The position numbers and the translations under genes are program-made. Shown here in pieces: positions 41,901 to 53,780 of a DNA stretch of 64,000 bases. How positions within the stretch are numbered: position 1 is the stretch's first letter; every line of letters starts with the position of its first letter. This stretch comes from Prorocentrum cordatum. Taxonomy: Eukaryota > Sar > Dinophyceae > Prorocentrales > Prorocentraceae. Location: contig CAUYUJ010015280.1 of NCBI GenBank assembly GCA_963575745.1, positions 140,001 to 204,000 on the forward strand, read 5' to 3'. The notes under the pieces are model-generated. The model saw only the letters and a program-made list of their open reading frames with translations. It did no database searches and was not told where the DNA came from.

Positions 41901-42660
41901 AGGAGGTCAGGGGATATGAGGGTGGAGGAGGATGAGGAGGAGGATGAATCCGAGGATGATGAGGACTAGAGATGAGGACGGCCTGGCTTCGTATCGTCTG
42001 AGATCTACACGTGGTTTTCAGTAGTCGGGGGCTACGGGGCACCGCTCCGCTCAGTAGCCATCAGCACGTCATGCACTTCGGGTGATGCATGCCTGCCAAC
42101 TCTCACCTCACCATCCCTTTCTCAATGCCCATGCGATGTTGGCTCGTTCCTACTTCCTACGTGTCGGTCTCATGCTTTGGATTATTCGTTGGCGTCGGTG
42201 CGCAAGTTGCATCTGCCCGAACGGTGCTGATCGAACATCAGGCTCCCATGGGGACGGGATCAGTGTAGTAAAAAAACGTATTATCAACCCAGTTGTGGCT
42301 TACGGTATGCCTCACACTAGTGCGCGCGCTCACAATAGCACGCCTGGCACATGCCCACTCACGCTCAGACTCACTCCTACTTAGACTCACTCATACTCAG
42401 ACCCGCTCATACTCAGACTAACCTACGTTCAGACCCACTCATACTGAGACCACTCTGACCCAAACCCAGTCATATTCACACTCACGCATTTTCAGACTCG
42501 CTCACATTCAGACTGTGAACTCGTTTGCGCCACACGCATTTGAGATGTGACTGAGAGCGCGAGGGGAATGATTGCTACTGAAGCAGGGTCGCACGCAAGC
42601 AATAATGAACAATAAGACCATTAAACAAAAAACGCACACCTGAATGAAATAAACAAGCAT
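41901..42660. other. Intergenic B-C with degenerate (CTCAGACTCACTCATA)n
   Basis: 42355-42510 is a loose ~17-bp repeat of ACTCATACTCAGACC. The rest is unique with no recognised gene. Confidence 0.55.
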
Positions 42661-42689
42661 AGAATTACACATGGTTATCATGTAATTGG

Positions 42690-42868
42690 TTCGTTACCAT
42701 TGTCGGCGTCATCGCCATCCGTATCATCATCATAGCTATCATCGTCATCGCTATCATCATCACTATCGCCATCCGTATCATCCGTATCCTCATCATCGCT
42801 ATCGCCATCCATCCGTATCATCATCACCAAACCCGATCACAACAATCACCAACATCACCATCACAGTC
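42690..42868. repeat. (CATCAT/CATCGC)n microsatellite
   Basis: ATCATCATCGCTATCGCCATCC-type run ending five bases before the leader relic of gene C. Confidence 0.85.
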
Positions 42869-42872
42869 ATCG

Positions 42873-42894
42873 TGCGTAACCGTTTTGGCTCGAG
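42873..42894 (+). other. Relic of the dinoflagellate spliced leader before gene C
   Basis: GCGTAACCGTTTTGGCTCGA then G: 18 of 22 positions agree with the leader. It ends 27 bases before the gene C ATG. It is more diverged than those of A and B, implying an older capture. Confidence 0.65.
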
Positions 42895-42921
42895 CCCAAC
42901 TCGTGCAACTAGAGCGCTGCA

Positions 42922-44799
42922 ATGGCGCCATTGTGGGTATCCCTCTTGTTGTGGCTGGCTCCTGGGCACGACGCCGTAGGCGTGCGTCGTCGCTTGGAGC
43001 TCGCCGCCGAGTCTGCAGGTGGCGATCCCCCTGAAGAAGTTGCCGAGGGACGCCGGCCCAGGGGAGGCGTTCGCCAGCGCCTCCTCGCTCACGCTGCATC
43101 GGCATCGTCTTCTGGAGTACCACATGCTGCGGATCGAGGGTCTCTGTGGCAAGAGCTGCTCGTGGACTGGGCCAAAGGCTCCATCACCAGCGCCCAAGTC
43201 CAGCGCTTCGCGCTGGGTGCCGTGGGCCAGGGGGCCAGTGGACTAGACCCGCTTGCAAAAGCAGGGACTTGGGGGCGGCACCAACAGAACATATTTCAGC
43301 AGATGGTCAGTGCGTTTGGCCGACCTGCAGGGTCACCAGGCTTTGACTGGATGGAGTTGCCGACGGCTAAGGGCCCGAAGACTCCGCATCCGTTTTTACT
43401 TCCTCACAAATTCTTCAGCACGTTCTTCAATGAATTGCCTGCGCGATTCCGAGATACTGTGAGTGGGCCCCGTGGGGCGTGTGGGCAGTTTTGGGAATCA
43501 ATTCGCTTTAGTGACTTTGTAAGACGGCACCCCAACTTGCCCCGACATCTGTGGGGTCAAATCGTGCCCTTGGGGATGCACGCAGATGCAGGGGCGTTCA
43601 ATGCCCACGACTCGCTCTATGTCATATCTTGGAACTCTCTTGTTGGGGCTGGCGGCACCGTTGCCAAACGTTTTATTTTCACTGTGCTTCGGAAATCCGA
43701 GATGCGAGCAGATACATTAGATGCTGCATTGAAGATCTTTTCGTGGTCTATGAATGCTCTTCTCACAGGGGTTGCACCTCCGGAAGACCCGCAAGGCCGA
43801 CCGCATCGAGATGCAGGGCAGGAGCTGGCAAAAGGCTGGAGGGCTGCATTGTGTCAAGTGAGAGGGGATTGGGCATTCTTTTGCGAGTGCTTCCATTTCC
43901 CAGCATGGAACTCTGCTGTCCGCATGTGCCCATACTGCATGGCATCGTCGACGATGCCTCATTTGTTGTTTTCGAACACGCGCAAGGACGCACTTTGGAG
44001 AGAGACGGCGTGGTCACACGAGGAGTATTTGAGGTATTTGCATGTTGAAGGCTTGGCTGTGCCTGCGTTGTTTGCGTGCCTCCTCGGCTTCCGCCTAGAG
44101 TGCGTCATGGTCGACGTGCTGCACACCGTCGACCAGGGTGTGGCGAGTCATATCGTGGCCAGCGTCATTTGGCTGGTGGCTGTGGTTAAGTCTTCATTCG
44201 GTGGTGCGAATCAGACAGAAAAAATAAAGCGAGCAATGGGATGCATGAAAGAGTGGTACAAAGGTCAGAAGGTCTCATCTCGCGTTTCGGGGAAAATAAC
44301 AATTGATCGACTGCGGACAGCTGGCGGGTGGGCAAAACTTAAGGCGAAAGCTGCCGCCACTCGTCATCTCTCGAAGTTTGCTCTTCACCTTATGGAGAGG
44401 TTCGGCACGCACGCGCGCGAGGAGCGCATGGTGTTGTACATCTGCAGGCTTTTGGTGCGATTCTATGACATTCTTGAGTCCGAGTCCCAGTTCTTAGGGG
44501 CAGGCATCAGAGAGGAGCTGCCCAAACTTGGCCAACAGTTGGCAGAGCTTTACTCTACTGTTGCCACGATCTATTTTGATCTCAACATAAGAATATTTAA
44601 GATGAATCCTAAGTTGCACCTTTTCGAGCACCTCTGTGAGTTTCAAGCCGTATTGTTCGGCAATCCACGGTATTGGTGGACTTACGCCGACGAGGACCTC
44701 GTCGGCCGCATGATCGAGATCGCGGAGTCCGTTCACCCCACAACGCTCGCTGCCAGCGTTCTCTTCAAGTGGGTGCTACTGTTTTTCGGTTGCGAATGA
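42922..44799 (+). CDS. Gene C: intact 625-aa transposase-like protein (KDZ/Plavaka-type family, tentative)
   Basis: Single uninterrupted frame from ATG 42922 to TGA 44797-44799. The N-terminus MAPLWVSLLLWLAP is hydrophobic and could act as a signal, although that would be odd for a transposase. Recognisable segments: VPLGMHADAGAFNAHDSLYV (~216-235, candidate first Asp), FIFTVLRKSEM, FSWSMNALLTG, then a Cys cluster CECF...CPYC (321-339). ECVMVDVLHTVDQGVASHIV (~393-412) is a candidate second Asp, and YWWTYADEDLVGRMIEIAES lies near the C-terminus with candidate acidic residues. I recall this pattern as a large dinoflagellate family resembling KDZ/Plavaka transposases; the assignment is from memory of the pattern. 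Intronless and headed by a leader relic, so an mRNA-derived copy is likely. Confidence 0.55.
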   Translation: MAPLWVSLLLWLAPGHDAVGVRRRLELAAESAGGDPPEEVAEGRRPRGGVRQRLLAHAASASSSGVPHAADRGSLWQELLVDWAKGSITSAQVQRFALGAVGQGASGLDPLAKAGTWGRHQQNIFQQMVSAFGRPAGSPGFDWMELPTAKGPKTPHPFLLPHKFFSTFFNELPARFRDTVSGPRGACGQFWESIRFSDFVRRHPNLPRHLWGQIVPLGMHADAGAFNAHDSLYVISWNSLVGAGGTVAKRFIFTVLRKSEMRADTLDAALKIFSWSMNALLTGVAPPEDPQGRPHRDAGQELAKGWRAALCQVRGDWAFFCECFHFPAWNSAVRMCPYCMASSTMPHLLFSNTRKDALWRETAWSHEEYLRYLHVEGLAVPALFACLLGFRLECVMVDVLHTVDQGVASHIVASVIWLVAVVKSSFGGANQTEKIKRAMGCMKEWYKGQKVSSRVSGKITIDRLRTAGGWAKLKAKAAATRHLSKFALHLMERFGTHAREERMVLYICRLLVRFYDILESESQFLGAGIREELPKLGQQLAELYSTVATIYFDLNIRIFKMNPKLHLFEHLCEFQAVLFGNPRYWWTYADEDLVGRMIEIAESVHPTTLAASVLFKWVLLFFGCE

Positions 44800-44811
44800 C
44801 AGGTCATCGTC

Positions 44812-45180
44812 AGCATGTCCTCGTCGATCCTCCCTCCTTTTGCTTCCTCCTGCTCCTGCTCCTCCTGCTCTTTCTCTTCTTCCTCCTGCTTCCTCTCACG
44901 GCGCTCTCTCTTATGGGATGCCTTGCGGCATTGCTCCGCCTGCTCCACCCCCCCACTTGCTCGGCTCTTGGGGTCTCGAAGGCCTCGTGGGGAACTCTTA
45001 TGGATCTTGAAGTCTTTTGGCCTCGTGAGATCCCTTGGGGACTCATGCGTCTCATGGGCCCCATCGGGTCTCTTGGGCTGTTGTTCTTGGAACACACGGG
45101 GTCTCACAGGGGCACCCCATGGGGTCTCGTACGTCTCTTGGGGTCTCTAGGGTTATCTTGGGCTCCTGGGGTATATCGGT
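44812..45180. repeat. (CTCCTG)n and degenerate GGGGTCTCTTGGG repeats
   Basis: Pyrimidine repeats at 44825-44900, then ~20-bp degenerate units of TTGGGGTCTC and CTCATGGG to 45160. No gene. Confidence 0.65.
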
Positions 45181-45261
45181 GCATCCTGCGTTCTACAACA
45201 CGGGTAACAACAAACCATGCGCAACCTCACGCATATGCGCGTGCAAGTACACGCACGTCCT

Positions 45262-45266
45262 TCCAC

Positions 45267-45298
<32 letters not shown>

Positions 45299-45300
45299 GT
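45262..45300. repeat. (TA)n microsatellite
   Basis: GTATATATATATAT run. 45301-45486 is AT-richer unique DNA with no recognised feature. Confidence 0.9.
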
Positions 45301-45486
45301 GCAAATCGTGCCCTTTGCACATTTCATGGTGATTTAAACATAGTTGCGCAATTTTATGAGCATGTATCAGGATTTACGTGCGAAACATACACATAATCAT
45401 CAAAAATGTGTAGAACCCACACGTACATGTCCCAAGTCGAATCGCAATAAGCATAGATGTGTAATGTTATGCATCAATCAAGCGTT

Positions 45487-45740
45487 GGGGACGCCGGGTC
45501 GCCGCGGCGCGCCGGGACGCCGGGTCGCTGGGTCGCCGGGTCGCCGGGTCGCAGGGTCGCCAGGAGGCCGCGTCGCCGGGTCGCCGGGACGCCAGGTCGC
45601 CAGGTCGCCGGGTCCCCGGGTCGCCGGGTCGCCGGGTCGCCGGGTCGCCGGGTCGCCGGGTCGCCGGGTCGCTGGGTCGCCGGGTCGCCGGGTCGCCGGG
45701 TCGCAGGGTCGCCGGGTCGCCGCCGGGTCGCCGGCCCTTG
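45487..45740. repeat. (CGCCGGGT)n octamer array, locus 3
   Basis: About 30 units of the same octamer as loci 1 and 2. 45741-46029 downstream is unique and unassigned. Confidence 0.95.
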
Positions 45741-47029
45741 TGGAGTTCTCTCTGAATGATTGAATGTACCCCATCGCGATGCGATCTCAAACGAAACCGA
45801 GAGCGCCGAATCCAAACTACGATACCCCTAGTGCTCGTCGGCAAATCCTTGGGCCACTGCCCCTCCTTGAGACGCTGTATGTACCGACGTTATATGTACT
45901 GCTGCTCGTCTGAGTCGGGAGCTCCCGTAGTACCGAGGATCCCTCAAGGAGGAGGGAAGTCCTCGCCGTCGAACGGTGGCATAGGCAAGAAGCTGTGCTT
46001 AATTATAGCAACCGGCCCTACAGAAAAAACATGATCGACCCACGAACCCGGAAAGGAATATAGAAATGTAAGGCACTGCAACATTTCAAAGACACCTGAT
46101 TGGGCGACGGACACATGCAATGCTGAATGTATCGATGATGATGTACTGTGCCGACGGCTGTGCTGTGCTGGGCCGTGCTGAACTGCGATGTGCCATGCCG
46201 CGATTGTGCTCTATATAGCGTTGTGGATCGAGTCCTCCCTGGCATCCGAGTCCTCACCGAACTGATCTGGATCGTAAGCTCGAGCTGCCTGAGCAGAGGG
46301 TAGCTGCCCCAGAACTAATCGACAGAGGGAACATGCCAGGAGGACGCGCAGCGGAAAAAGGAACGTTCCCATGGGGACGCGCTTGGCGGACGTGCCAGGG
46401 GACGTTGCATGGGACGCACCGCGGTAGTGCCTTGGGGACGGCGGCTACGGTACGTGCCACCCATGAACGTGCCGTAGGGTCGTGCCAGGGGACGCGTCCG
46501 CCGCGAAGGCCAGGTGGAACTCCGCAGCGTAACGCCGCAATATGAAACATCAGAAAGGTGTATAGTTGAGTGTGTCGATCTTGATGTACCGTGCCGACGG
46601 CTGTGCTGTGCTGGGCCGTGCTGAACTGCGATGTGCCATGCCGCAATTGTGCTCCATATAGCCTTGTAAATCGAGTCCTCCCTGGCATCCGAGTCCTCAC
46701 TGAACTGATCGGGATCGTAAGCTCGAGCTGCCTGAGCAGATGGTAGCTGCCCCAGAACTACACAGAGGGAACATGCCAGGAGGACGCGCCGCGGAACGTC
46801 CCAAGGGACGCGCCAGGCGACGTGCCAGGAGACGTGCCATGGGCACGCACCGCGGGACGTGCCAAGGGGACGCGCTACGGAACGTGCCAATGGACGTGCA
46901 CCGCGCGACGTGCCAGGGGGACTCGCCACGGGACGCTCCGCGGAACGTGCCAGGCAACATGCCATGCTGCAATGCTAAGGGTTTCGATATTGATGTACCG
47001 TGCCGAGGGCTGTGTTGTGCCTGGGCGAC

Positions 47030-47575
47030 CTGGACACGTGAAAACACGCGTTTCGCTCAAGACGTTGTCAGCACATCCTCATGCTAGACATCCGCCTGGG
47101 CAACCTGGACACGTGCAAACAAGCGTTTCGCTCGAGACATCCTCAACAAATGCTCATGCTAGACATCCGCCTGGGCGACCTGGACACGTGAAAACAAGCC
47201 TCTGGTTCGAGACATCCTCAACAAATCCTCATGCTTGACATCTGTCTGGGCCACCTGGAGGCGTGAAACCAAACGTCTCGCTCGAGACAAGCTCAAGACC
47301 TGGGCACGTGAAAACAAGCAATCCACTTGAGAGATCCTGAGAATTCAAGTCCCCAGGAGACGACAATCTATAACACAAAACAAACGTTTCGCTCGAGACA
47401 TCCTCAACAAATTCTGAAACACAAGCGTTTCGCTCTAGACATCCTGAAATTTTAATTCGCCGGCCCTCTTCCCACTCGTTATTTATCGCAGAAGAAATCC
47501 GCCGGCCCTCTTCCCGTCAAAACCCGGGGGAAACAAACTAAAAGAGAACCCTGGGCCTGAAGCCCTTTCAGGGAA
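47030..47575. repeat. CGAGACATCCTC minisatellite block 1 plus spacer
   Basis: Units of ~60-73 bp (GTTTCGCTCGAGACATCCTC, CTAGACATCCGCCTGGGC, GACCTGGACACGTGAAAAC), then GCCGGCCCTCTTCCC and AAGAGAACCCTGGG, which usually precede a satellite head. Confidence 0.85.
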
Positions 47576-47819
47576 CAATCAACGGAGAGGGGGGGAGGGA
47601 GGAGGGGGAGGGAGGCCTGTTGATGACCTCGGAACGCCCGACGACCTCACCACGCGGCCCATCACCACACGAACTTAGAGCCCTGGAGGCCCCGGTCGCT
47701 CGAGACATCTTCGGAGAACGACTCAAATCCCCAAACTGCGCGGTGACCCCGAACCCCGACTCACGACGCGGTGTGATTACCACAATTGTTGCCCCCCCCC
47801 CCCGAAGGTAGTGCATTCA

Positions 47820-48090
47820 AGAGACACACACATACATACATACCTACCTACCTATCTACCTACAGACAGGCAGACAGACAGACAGACAGGCAGACAGACG
47901 GACAGACAGACAGACCTACCGACCTACCTACCTGTCTACATACATACATACATACGTACATACATACATACATGCTCCCATACATACATATATATATATA
48001 CATACATACATACATACATACATACAAACAGACAGACATAATACAACACAACCATATATATATACATACATACATACATACATAGCCCGC
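47820..48090. repeat. (CATA/CAGA)n tetranucleotide array
   Basis: ACATACATAC, ACAGACAGACAG and CTACCTAC runs with two short TATATA islands. Tyr/Thr/Val frames are artefacts. Confidence 0.95.
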
Positions 48091-48214
48091 TGAACCCACC
48101 ATGACCCCCCCATTCCTCGACAACCATATGAATTACCATAGTTGCCCTGTAATTCCGGAGTGCCCCGGCGGGACCCTCCGAGGAGGTCCCCCCCCAAGAC
48201 GTGTCTACGCCTCT

Positions 48215-48218
48215 TTCA

Positions 48219-48271
<53 letters not shown>

Positions 48272-48288
48272 CCAACTTGGGTAATCAT

Positions 48289-48344
<56 letters not shown>

Positions 48345-48355
48345 ACATTATCATC
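48215..48355. repeat. (ATC)n microsatellite
   Basis: Near-pure ATC run with one interruption at 48272-48285. Confidence 0.95.
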
Positions 48356-48364
48356 GAATCATCT

Positions 48365-48523
48365 TTACCCGATACTCCACGGGCTCCCTCCCCAAACTGA
48401 ACTTGAAAATCCCATTCTACTCCACAACCTCCGTCTACTCCAAACCCTCCGTCTACTCCGGTCCCTCCGTCTCCAACACACAACCCGATACTCAACAGGC
48501 TCCCTCCCCGAGCTGAACTTGAA
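48365..48523. repeat. Fragment of the 4.6-5.4-kb tandem family
   Basis: GGGCTCCCTCCCCAAACTGA, CTCCGTCTACTCC and ACTCAACAGGCTCCCTCCCC match units at 4565-5395. It ends where a satellite head begins at 48524. Confidence 0.8.
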
Positions 48524-49799
48524 CATGATCGACCCACGAACCCGGAAAGGAATATAGAAATGTAACGCATGGCAACGTTTTCAAAAACACCTGATTGGGT
48601 GACGGGCAAGTGCAATGCTGATTGTATCGATCTTGGTGTACCGTGCCGAAGGCTGTGCTGTGCTGCACCGTGCTGAATTGCGATGTGCCATGCCGCGGTT
48701 GTGCTCTATAGCGTCGTGGATCGAGTCCTCCTTTGCATCCGAGTCCTAACCGAACTGATCTGGATCTTAAGCTCGAGCTGCCTGAGCACATAGTAGCTGC
48801 CCCAGAGCTAATTCACGGGGGGCATGCTAGGAAGACGCGCCGCCGAAAGTTCCAAGGGACGCGCCAGCGGGACAGTGCCAAGGGAAGTGCCACGGTGGTC
48901 GCACACGTAGGACGTGACCAAGGGATGCGCTACGGAAAAGTGCCAATGGATCATGTGCCACGCGACGTGCCAAGGGGGCTCGCCAAGGGAAGCCCCACGG
49001 AACTTGCCAAAGATCGTGCCAAATAGCAATGCTGCGTGTATCGATCTTGATGTACCGTGCCGCAGCCTGTGCTGTGCTGCGCCGTGCAGAATTGCGATGT
49101 GCCATGCCGCGATTGCTCTTATAGTATCGTGTATCGAGTCCTCCTTTGCATCCGAGTCTGACCGACTGATCTGGTCTTAAGCTTAAGCTGATAAGCACGT
49201 AATAGTAGCTTGCCCCAGGCTGATTGACAAGGAAAAATGCGAAATGCCTGGAGGTCGCGCCGCGGAACGTCCCAAGGGACGCGCCAGGCGACGTGCCAGG
49301 GGACGTGCCAGGGGGTCGCATCGCGGGACGTGCCGAGGGGACGCGCTGCGGAACGTGCCAATGGACGTGCCACGGGAGGTGCCAGGGGACGCGTCGCGCG
49401 ACGTGCCAGGGGGACTCGCCACAGGACGCGCCACGGAGCGTGCCAAGGAACATGCCAGGTTACAACGCTGAGTGAATATATCGATATTGATGTACCGTGC
49501 TGAAGGCTATGCAGTGCTGCGCCGTGCTGAACTACGATGTGCCGTGCCGCGATTGTGCTCTATAGTATTGTAGATCGAGTCCTCCGTTGCATCCGAGTCC
49601 TGACCGAACTTATCTGGATCTTAAGCTCGAGCTGCCTGAGCACATAGTCCACATAGTAGCTGCCCCAGAGCTAATTTGACAAGGAAACATGCCAGGACGA
49701 CGCGCCGCGGAACGTTCCAAGGGACGCGCCAGGCGACGTGCCAGGGGACGTGCCACGGGGACGCACCGCGGGACGTGCCAAGGGGACGCGCTACAGAAC

Positions 49800-50025
49800 G
49801 TGCTGGACACAAGCGTCGTGTTGGTGGCCTGGAGACGTAAAAACACGGTGCCAGCTCGGGACAACCATGTTAGATACCCCCTGGGTGGCCTGGACACGCA
49901 ACAACACGTGGTTCCAGCTCGGGACAATCATGTTAAAGATCTCCTTGGGTGGCCTGAGCATGAAAAAATACGTGGTTCCAGCTCGGGACAGCCATGTTAG
50001 ATACCCTCCTGCGTGACCTGGATAC
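49800..50025. repeat. ~66-bp minisatellite (GGTGGCCTGGACACG), copy block 1
   Basis: Three to four units with CCAGCTCGGGACAA, CATGTTAGATA and CCCCTGGGTGGCCTG. The block and its flanks are repeated at 55185-55395. Confidence 0.85.
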
Positions 50026-50219
50026 GCTGAATTCGCGCTCCCGCTCGAGACATCCTTGCAACGTCTTCCCTGGAGAGGCCCCCAAAGTGCAACCCCATGT
50101 TCAGAGCAAGAGACCAGGACTTTTCTGTATTGGGACATGTGTTTGGGTAGTGCTTTTCAACTCTCCATGCGTTTCCTCATAATTCGGCGTTGGGCCCGAC
50201 GCCATGTTAGATACCCCAA

Positions 50220-50600
50220 CTCTGCAAAACCAGCGTTTCGCTTGAAACATCCTCAACAAATTATGAAAAACAAGCGTTTCGCTCGAGACATTCTGCCAAA
50301 ATTCAAGGACATCCTAGCAAAACAAACGAATTAGTCGAGACATCCTCGAAATTCCTGCGCGCGGGACGCGGCACGCGCGAAACATCATCTGAATTCCTCC
50401 CCGCGGGGCGCTTTTCCGGGTCGCGGTCGGCTGTGCAAAACCAGCGTTTCGCTTGAGACATCCTCAACAAATTCTGAAAACAAGCGTTTCGCTCGAGACA
50501 TCCCCAACTCTGCAAAACCAGCGTTTCGCTCGAGACATCCTCAACAAACTCTGAAAAACAAGCGTTTCGCTAGGGACATCCTCAAAAATAATTCCGCCGG
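50220..50600. repeat. CGAGACATCC minisatellite block 2 (~41-bp units)
   Basis: AGCGTTTCGCTCGAGACATC, CTCAACAAATTCTGAAAA units, with inserts such as CGCGCGGGACGCGGCACGCG. Confidence 0.85.
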
Positions 50601-51549
50601 CCCTCTTCCCGCGCGTAATTTATCGCAGAATAATTCCGCCGGCCCTCTTCCCGTCGATTCCGGGGGCAAACGGCTAAAAGAGAACCGTGGGCAAGCGCCC
50701 TGTCCGGGAAAAAAACAACATGATCGACCCACGAACCCGGAAAGGAATGTAGAACTGTAACACATGGCAGCGTTTTCAAAGACACCTGATTGGGTGACGG
50801 GCAAATGCAATACTGAAGGTATCGATCTTGGTGTACCCTGCCGAAATCAGTGCTGTGCTGCGCCGTGCTGAATTGCGATGTGCCATGGCGCGACTGTGCT
50901 CTATAGCCTCGTGGATCGAGTCCTCCTTTGCATCCGAGTCCTGACCGAACTGATCTGGATCTTAAGCTCGAGCTGCCTGAACACATAGTAGCTGCCCCAG
51001 AGCTAATGGACAGGGAAACATGCCAGGAGGACGCGCCGCGAAACGTCCCAAGGGATGCGCCAGGCGACGTGCCAGGGGACGTGCCATGGGGTCGCACCGC
51101 GGGACGTGCCAAGGGGACGCGCTACGGAACGTGCCAATGGATGTGCCAGGGGATGTGCCAGGGGACGCGCCACGCGACGTGCCAGGGGGACTCGCCAAGG
51201 GACGCCCCACGGAACGTGCCAAATGCAATGCGGAATGCATCGATTTGATGTAACCGGTGCGAAACAGTGCTGTGCTGCGCCGTGTGAATTGCGATGATGC
51301 CATGGAGCGATGGTGCTCTATATATAGCCTCGTGGATCGAGTCCTCCTTTGCATCCGAGTCCTGACCGAACTGATCTGGATCTTAAGCTCGAGCTGCCTG
51401 AACACATAGTAGCTGCCCAAGAGCTAATGGACAGGGGAACATGCCAGGAGGACGCGACGCAGAACGTCTCAAGGGACGCGCCAAGCGACGTGCCAAGGGA
51501 CGTGCCATGGGGACGCATCGCGGGACCTGCCAAGGGGACGCACTACGGA

Positions 51550-52130
51550 ACGTGCTGGGGACAAGCGTTTCGCTCGAGACATCCTGTCAAAATCATCTGA
51601 ATTCCTGCGCGCGGGACGCGGCACGCGCGAGACATCCTCGGAATTCCTGCGATCGGGACGTGAAAACAAGCATTTTGCCTGAGACATCCTTTGAATTCTG
51701 GCCCCCCTCAAGGCCCCCGCTCGAGACATCCCCCAATTGTGCAAAACCAGCGTTTCGCTGAGACTCCTCAACAATTTATGAAAAACAAGCGTTTCGTCGG
51801 AGACATCCTGTCAAACTCCTAAGAACCAAATACTCGCGCGCGGGACGCGGCGCGCGCGAGACATCCTCGGAATTCCTTCGCGCAGGGGGCGCTTTTCCGC
51901 GTCGCGGTCGGCTCTGCCAAACCAGCGTTTCGCTAACGAAATCTTCAACATATTCTGAAAACGAACGTTTCGCTCGAGACATCCCCAACTCTGCAAAACC
52001 AGCGTTTCGCTCGAGACATCCTCAACAATTTATGGAAAATAAGCGTTTCGCTCGAGACTTCCTCCCAATTAATTCCGCCGGCCCTACTCCCGCGCGTAAT
52101 TTATCGCAGAATAATTTCGCCGGCCCAAGT
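51550..52130. repeat. CGAGACATCC minisatellite block 3
   Basis: Same units as block 2. It matches 56490-57060 unit by unit, as part of the ~5-kb duplication. Confidence 0.85.
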
Positions 52131-53029
52131 CGCAGGGGGGCCGGGGGGTTAACCTACTAAAGAGAACCCTGGGCCCGCGCCCTTTCGGGAACTGATCGAC
52201 CCACGAACCCGGAAAGGAATATAGAAATGTAACGCAGCGCAACGTTTTCAAACACACCTGATTGGGTGACGGGCAAGTGCAATGCTGATTGTATCGATCT
52301 TGATGTACCGTGCCGAGGGCTGTGCTGTGCTGCACCGTGCTGAATTGCGATGTGCCATGCCGCGGTTGTGCTCTATAGCGTCGTGGATCGAGTCCTCCTT
52401 TGCATCCGAGTCCTGACCGAACTGATCTGGATCTTAAGCTCGAGCTGCCTGAACACATAGTAGCTGCCCAAGAGCTAATTGACAGGGGGACATGACGCGC
52501 CGCGGACCGTCCCAAGGGACGCGCCAGGCGACTTGCCAGGGGACGTGCCACGGGGTCGCACCGTAGGACGTGCCAAGGGGACGCGCTACGGAACGTCCAA
52601 TGGATGTGCCACGGAATGTGCCAGGGGACGCGCCACACGACGTGCCAGGGGGACTCGCCAAGGGACGCGCCACGGAACGTGCCAAGGAACGTGCCAAGTT
52701 GCAATGCTGATTGTATCGATCTGGATGTACCGGGCCGAAGTCTGTGCTGTGCGGCACCGTGCTGAATTGCGATGTGCCATGCCGCGGTTGTGCTCTATAG
52801 CATCGTGGAACGAGTCCTTCTTTGCATCCGAGTCCTGACCGAACTGATCTGGATCTTAAGCTCGAGCTGCCTGAACACATAGTGTCTGCCGCAGAGCTAA
52901 ATGGCATGGGGACATGCCAGGAGGACGCGCCGCGGAACGTCTCAAGGGACGCACCGGGCGACATGCCAGGGGACGTGCCATGGGGACGCACCGCTGGACG
53001 TGCCAAGGGAACGCGCTACGGAACGTGCT

Positions 53030-53780
53030 GGGGACAAGCGTTTCGCTCGAGACATCCTGTCAAAATCCTCATTCTAGACATCCGCCTGAGCGACCTGGAC
53101 ACGTGACAACAAACGTTTCGCTCGACACATCCTCAACACATTCTCATGCTAGACATCCGTCTGGGCGAACTGGACACGTGAAAACAAGTAGTTCGCTCGA
53201 GACATCCTCAACACATCTTCATGTGAGACGTCCGCCTGGGTGACCTGGGCACGTGAAAACAAGCGTTTCGGTCAAGACGTTTTCAACACCTCCTCATTCT
53301 AGACATCCGCTTTGGCGACCTGTACACGTGAAAGCAAACGTCTCGCTCGAGACATCCTCAACACATCTTCATGTTAGACATCCGCCTGGGCGACCTGGAC
53401 AAGTGAAAGCAAGCGTATCTCTCGAGACATTCTCAACACATCCTCATGCTAGGCATCCGCCTGGGCAACCTGGAAACGTGCAAACAAGCATCTCGATCGA
53501 GACTTCCTCAACACCTTCTCATTCTAGACATCCGCCTGGGCGACGAGGACGCGTGAAACCAAGCGTCTCGCTCGAGACATCCTCAACAAATCCTGGCGCT
53601 AGACCTCGCAAACTGGAGGCGTGAAACCAAGCGTCTCGCTCGAGACATCCTCAAGACCTGGGCACGTGAAACCAAGCATTTCACTTGAGAGATCCTCTAA
53701 GTAAATTCTGGTCCCCAGGAGAGAACAATCTATAACACAAAACGAGCGTTTCGCTCGAGACATCCTCAACAAATTCTGAA
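53030..53780. repeat. CGAGACATCC minisatellite block 4 (~60-73-bp units)
   Basis: About eleven units with CTAGACATCCGCCTGGGC and GACCTGGACACGTGAAA, the longer-unit flavour also seen in block 1. Confidence 0.85.

Noticed and set aside
48640-48760. tRNA gene in the satellite core
   Set aside because: Only a B-box-like match; no acceptor stem, anticodon arm or A box could be built.
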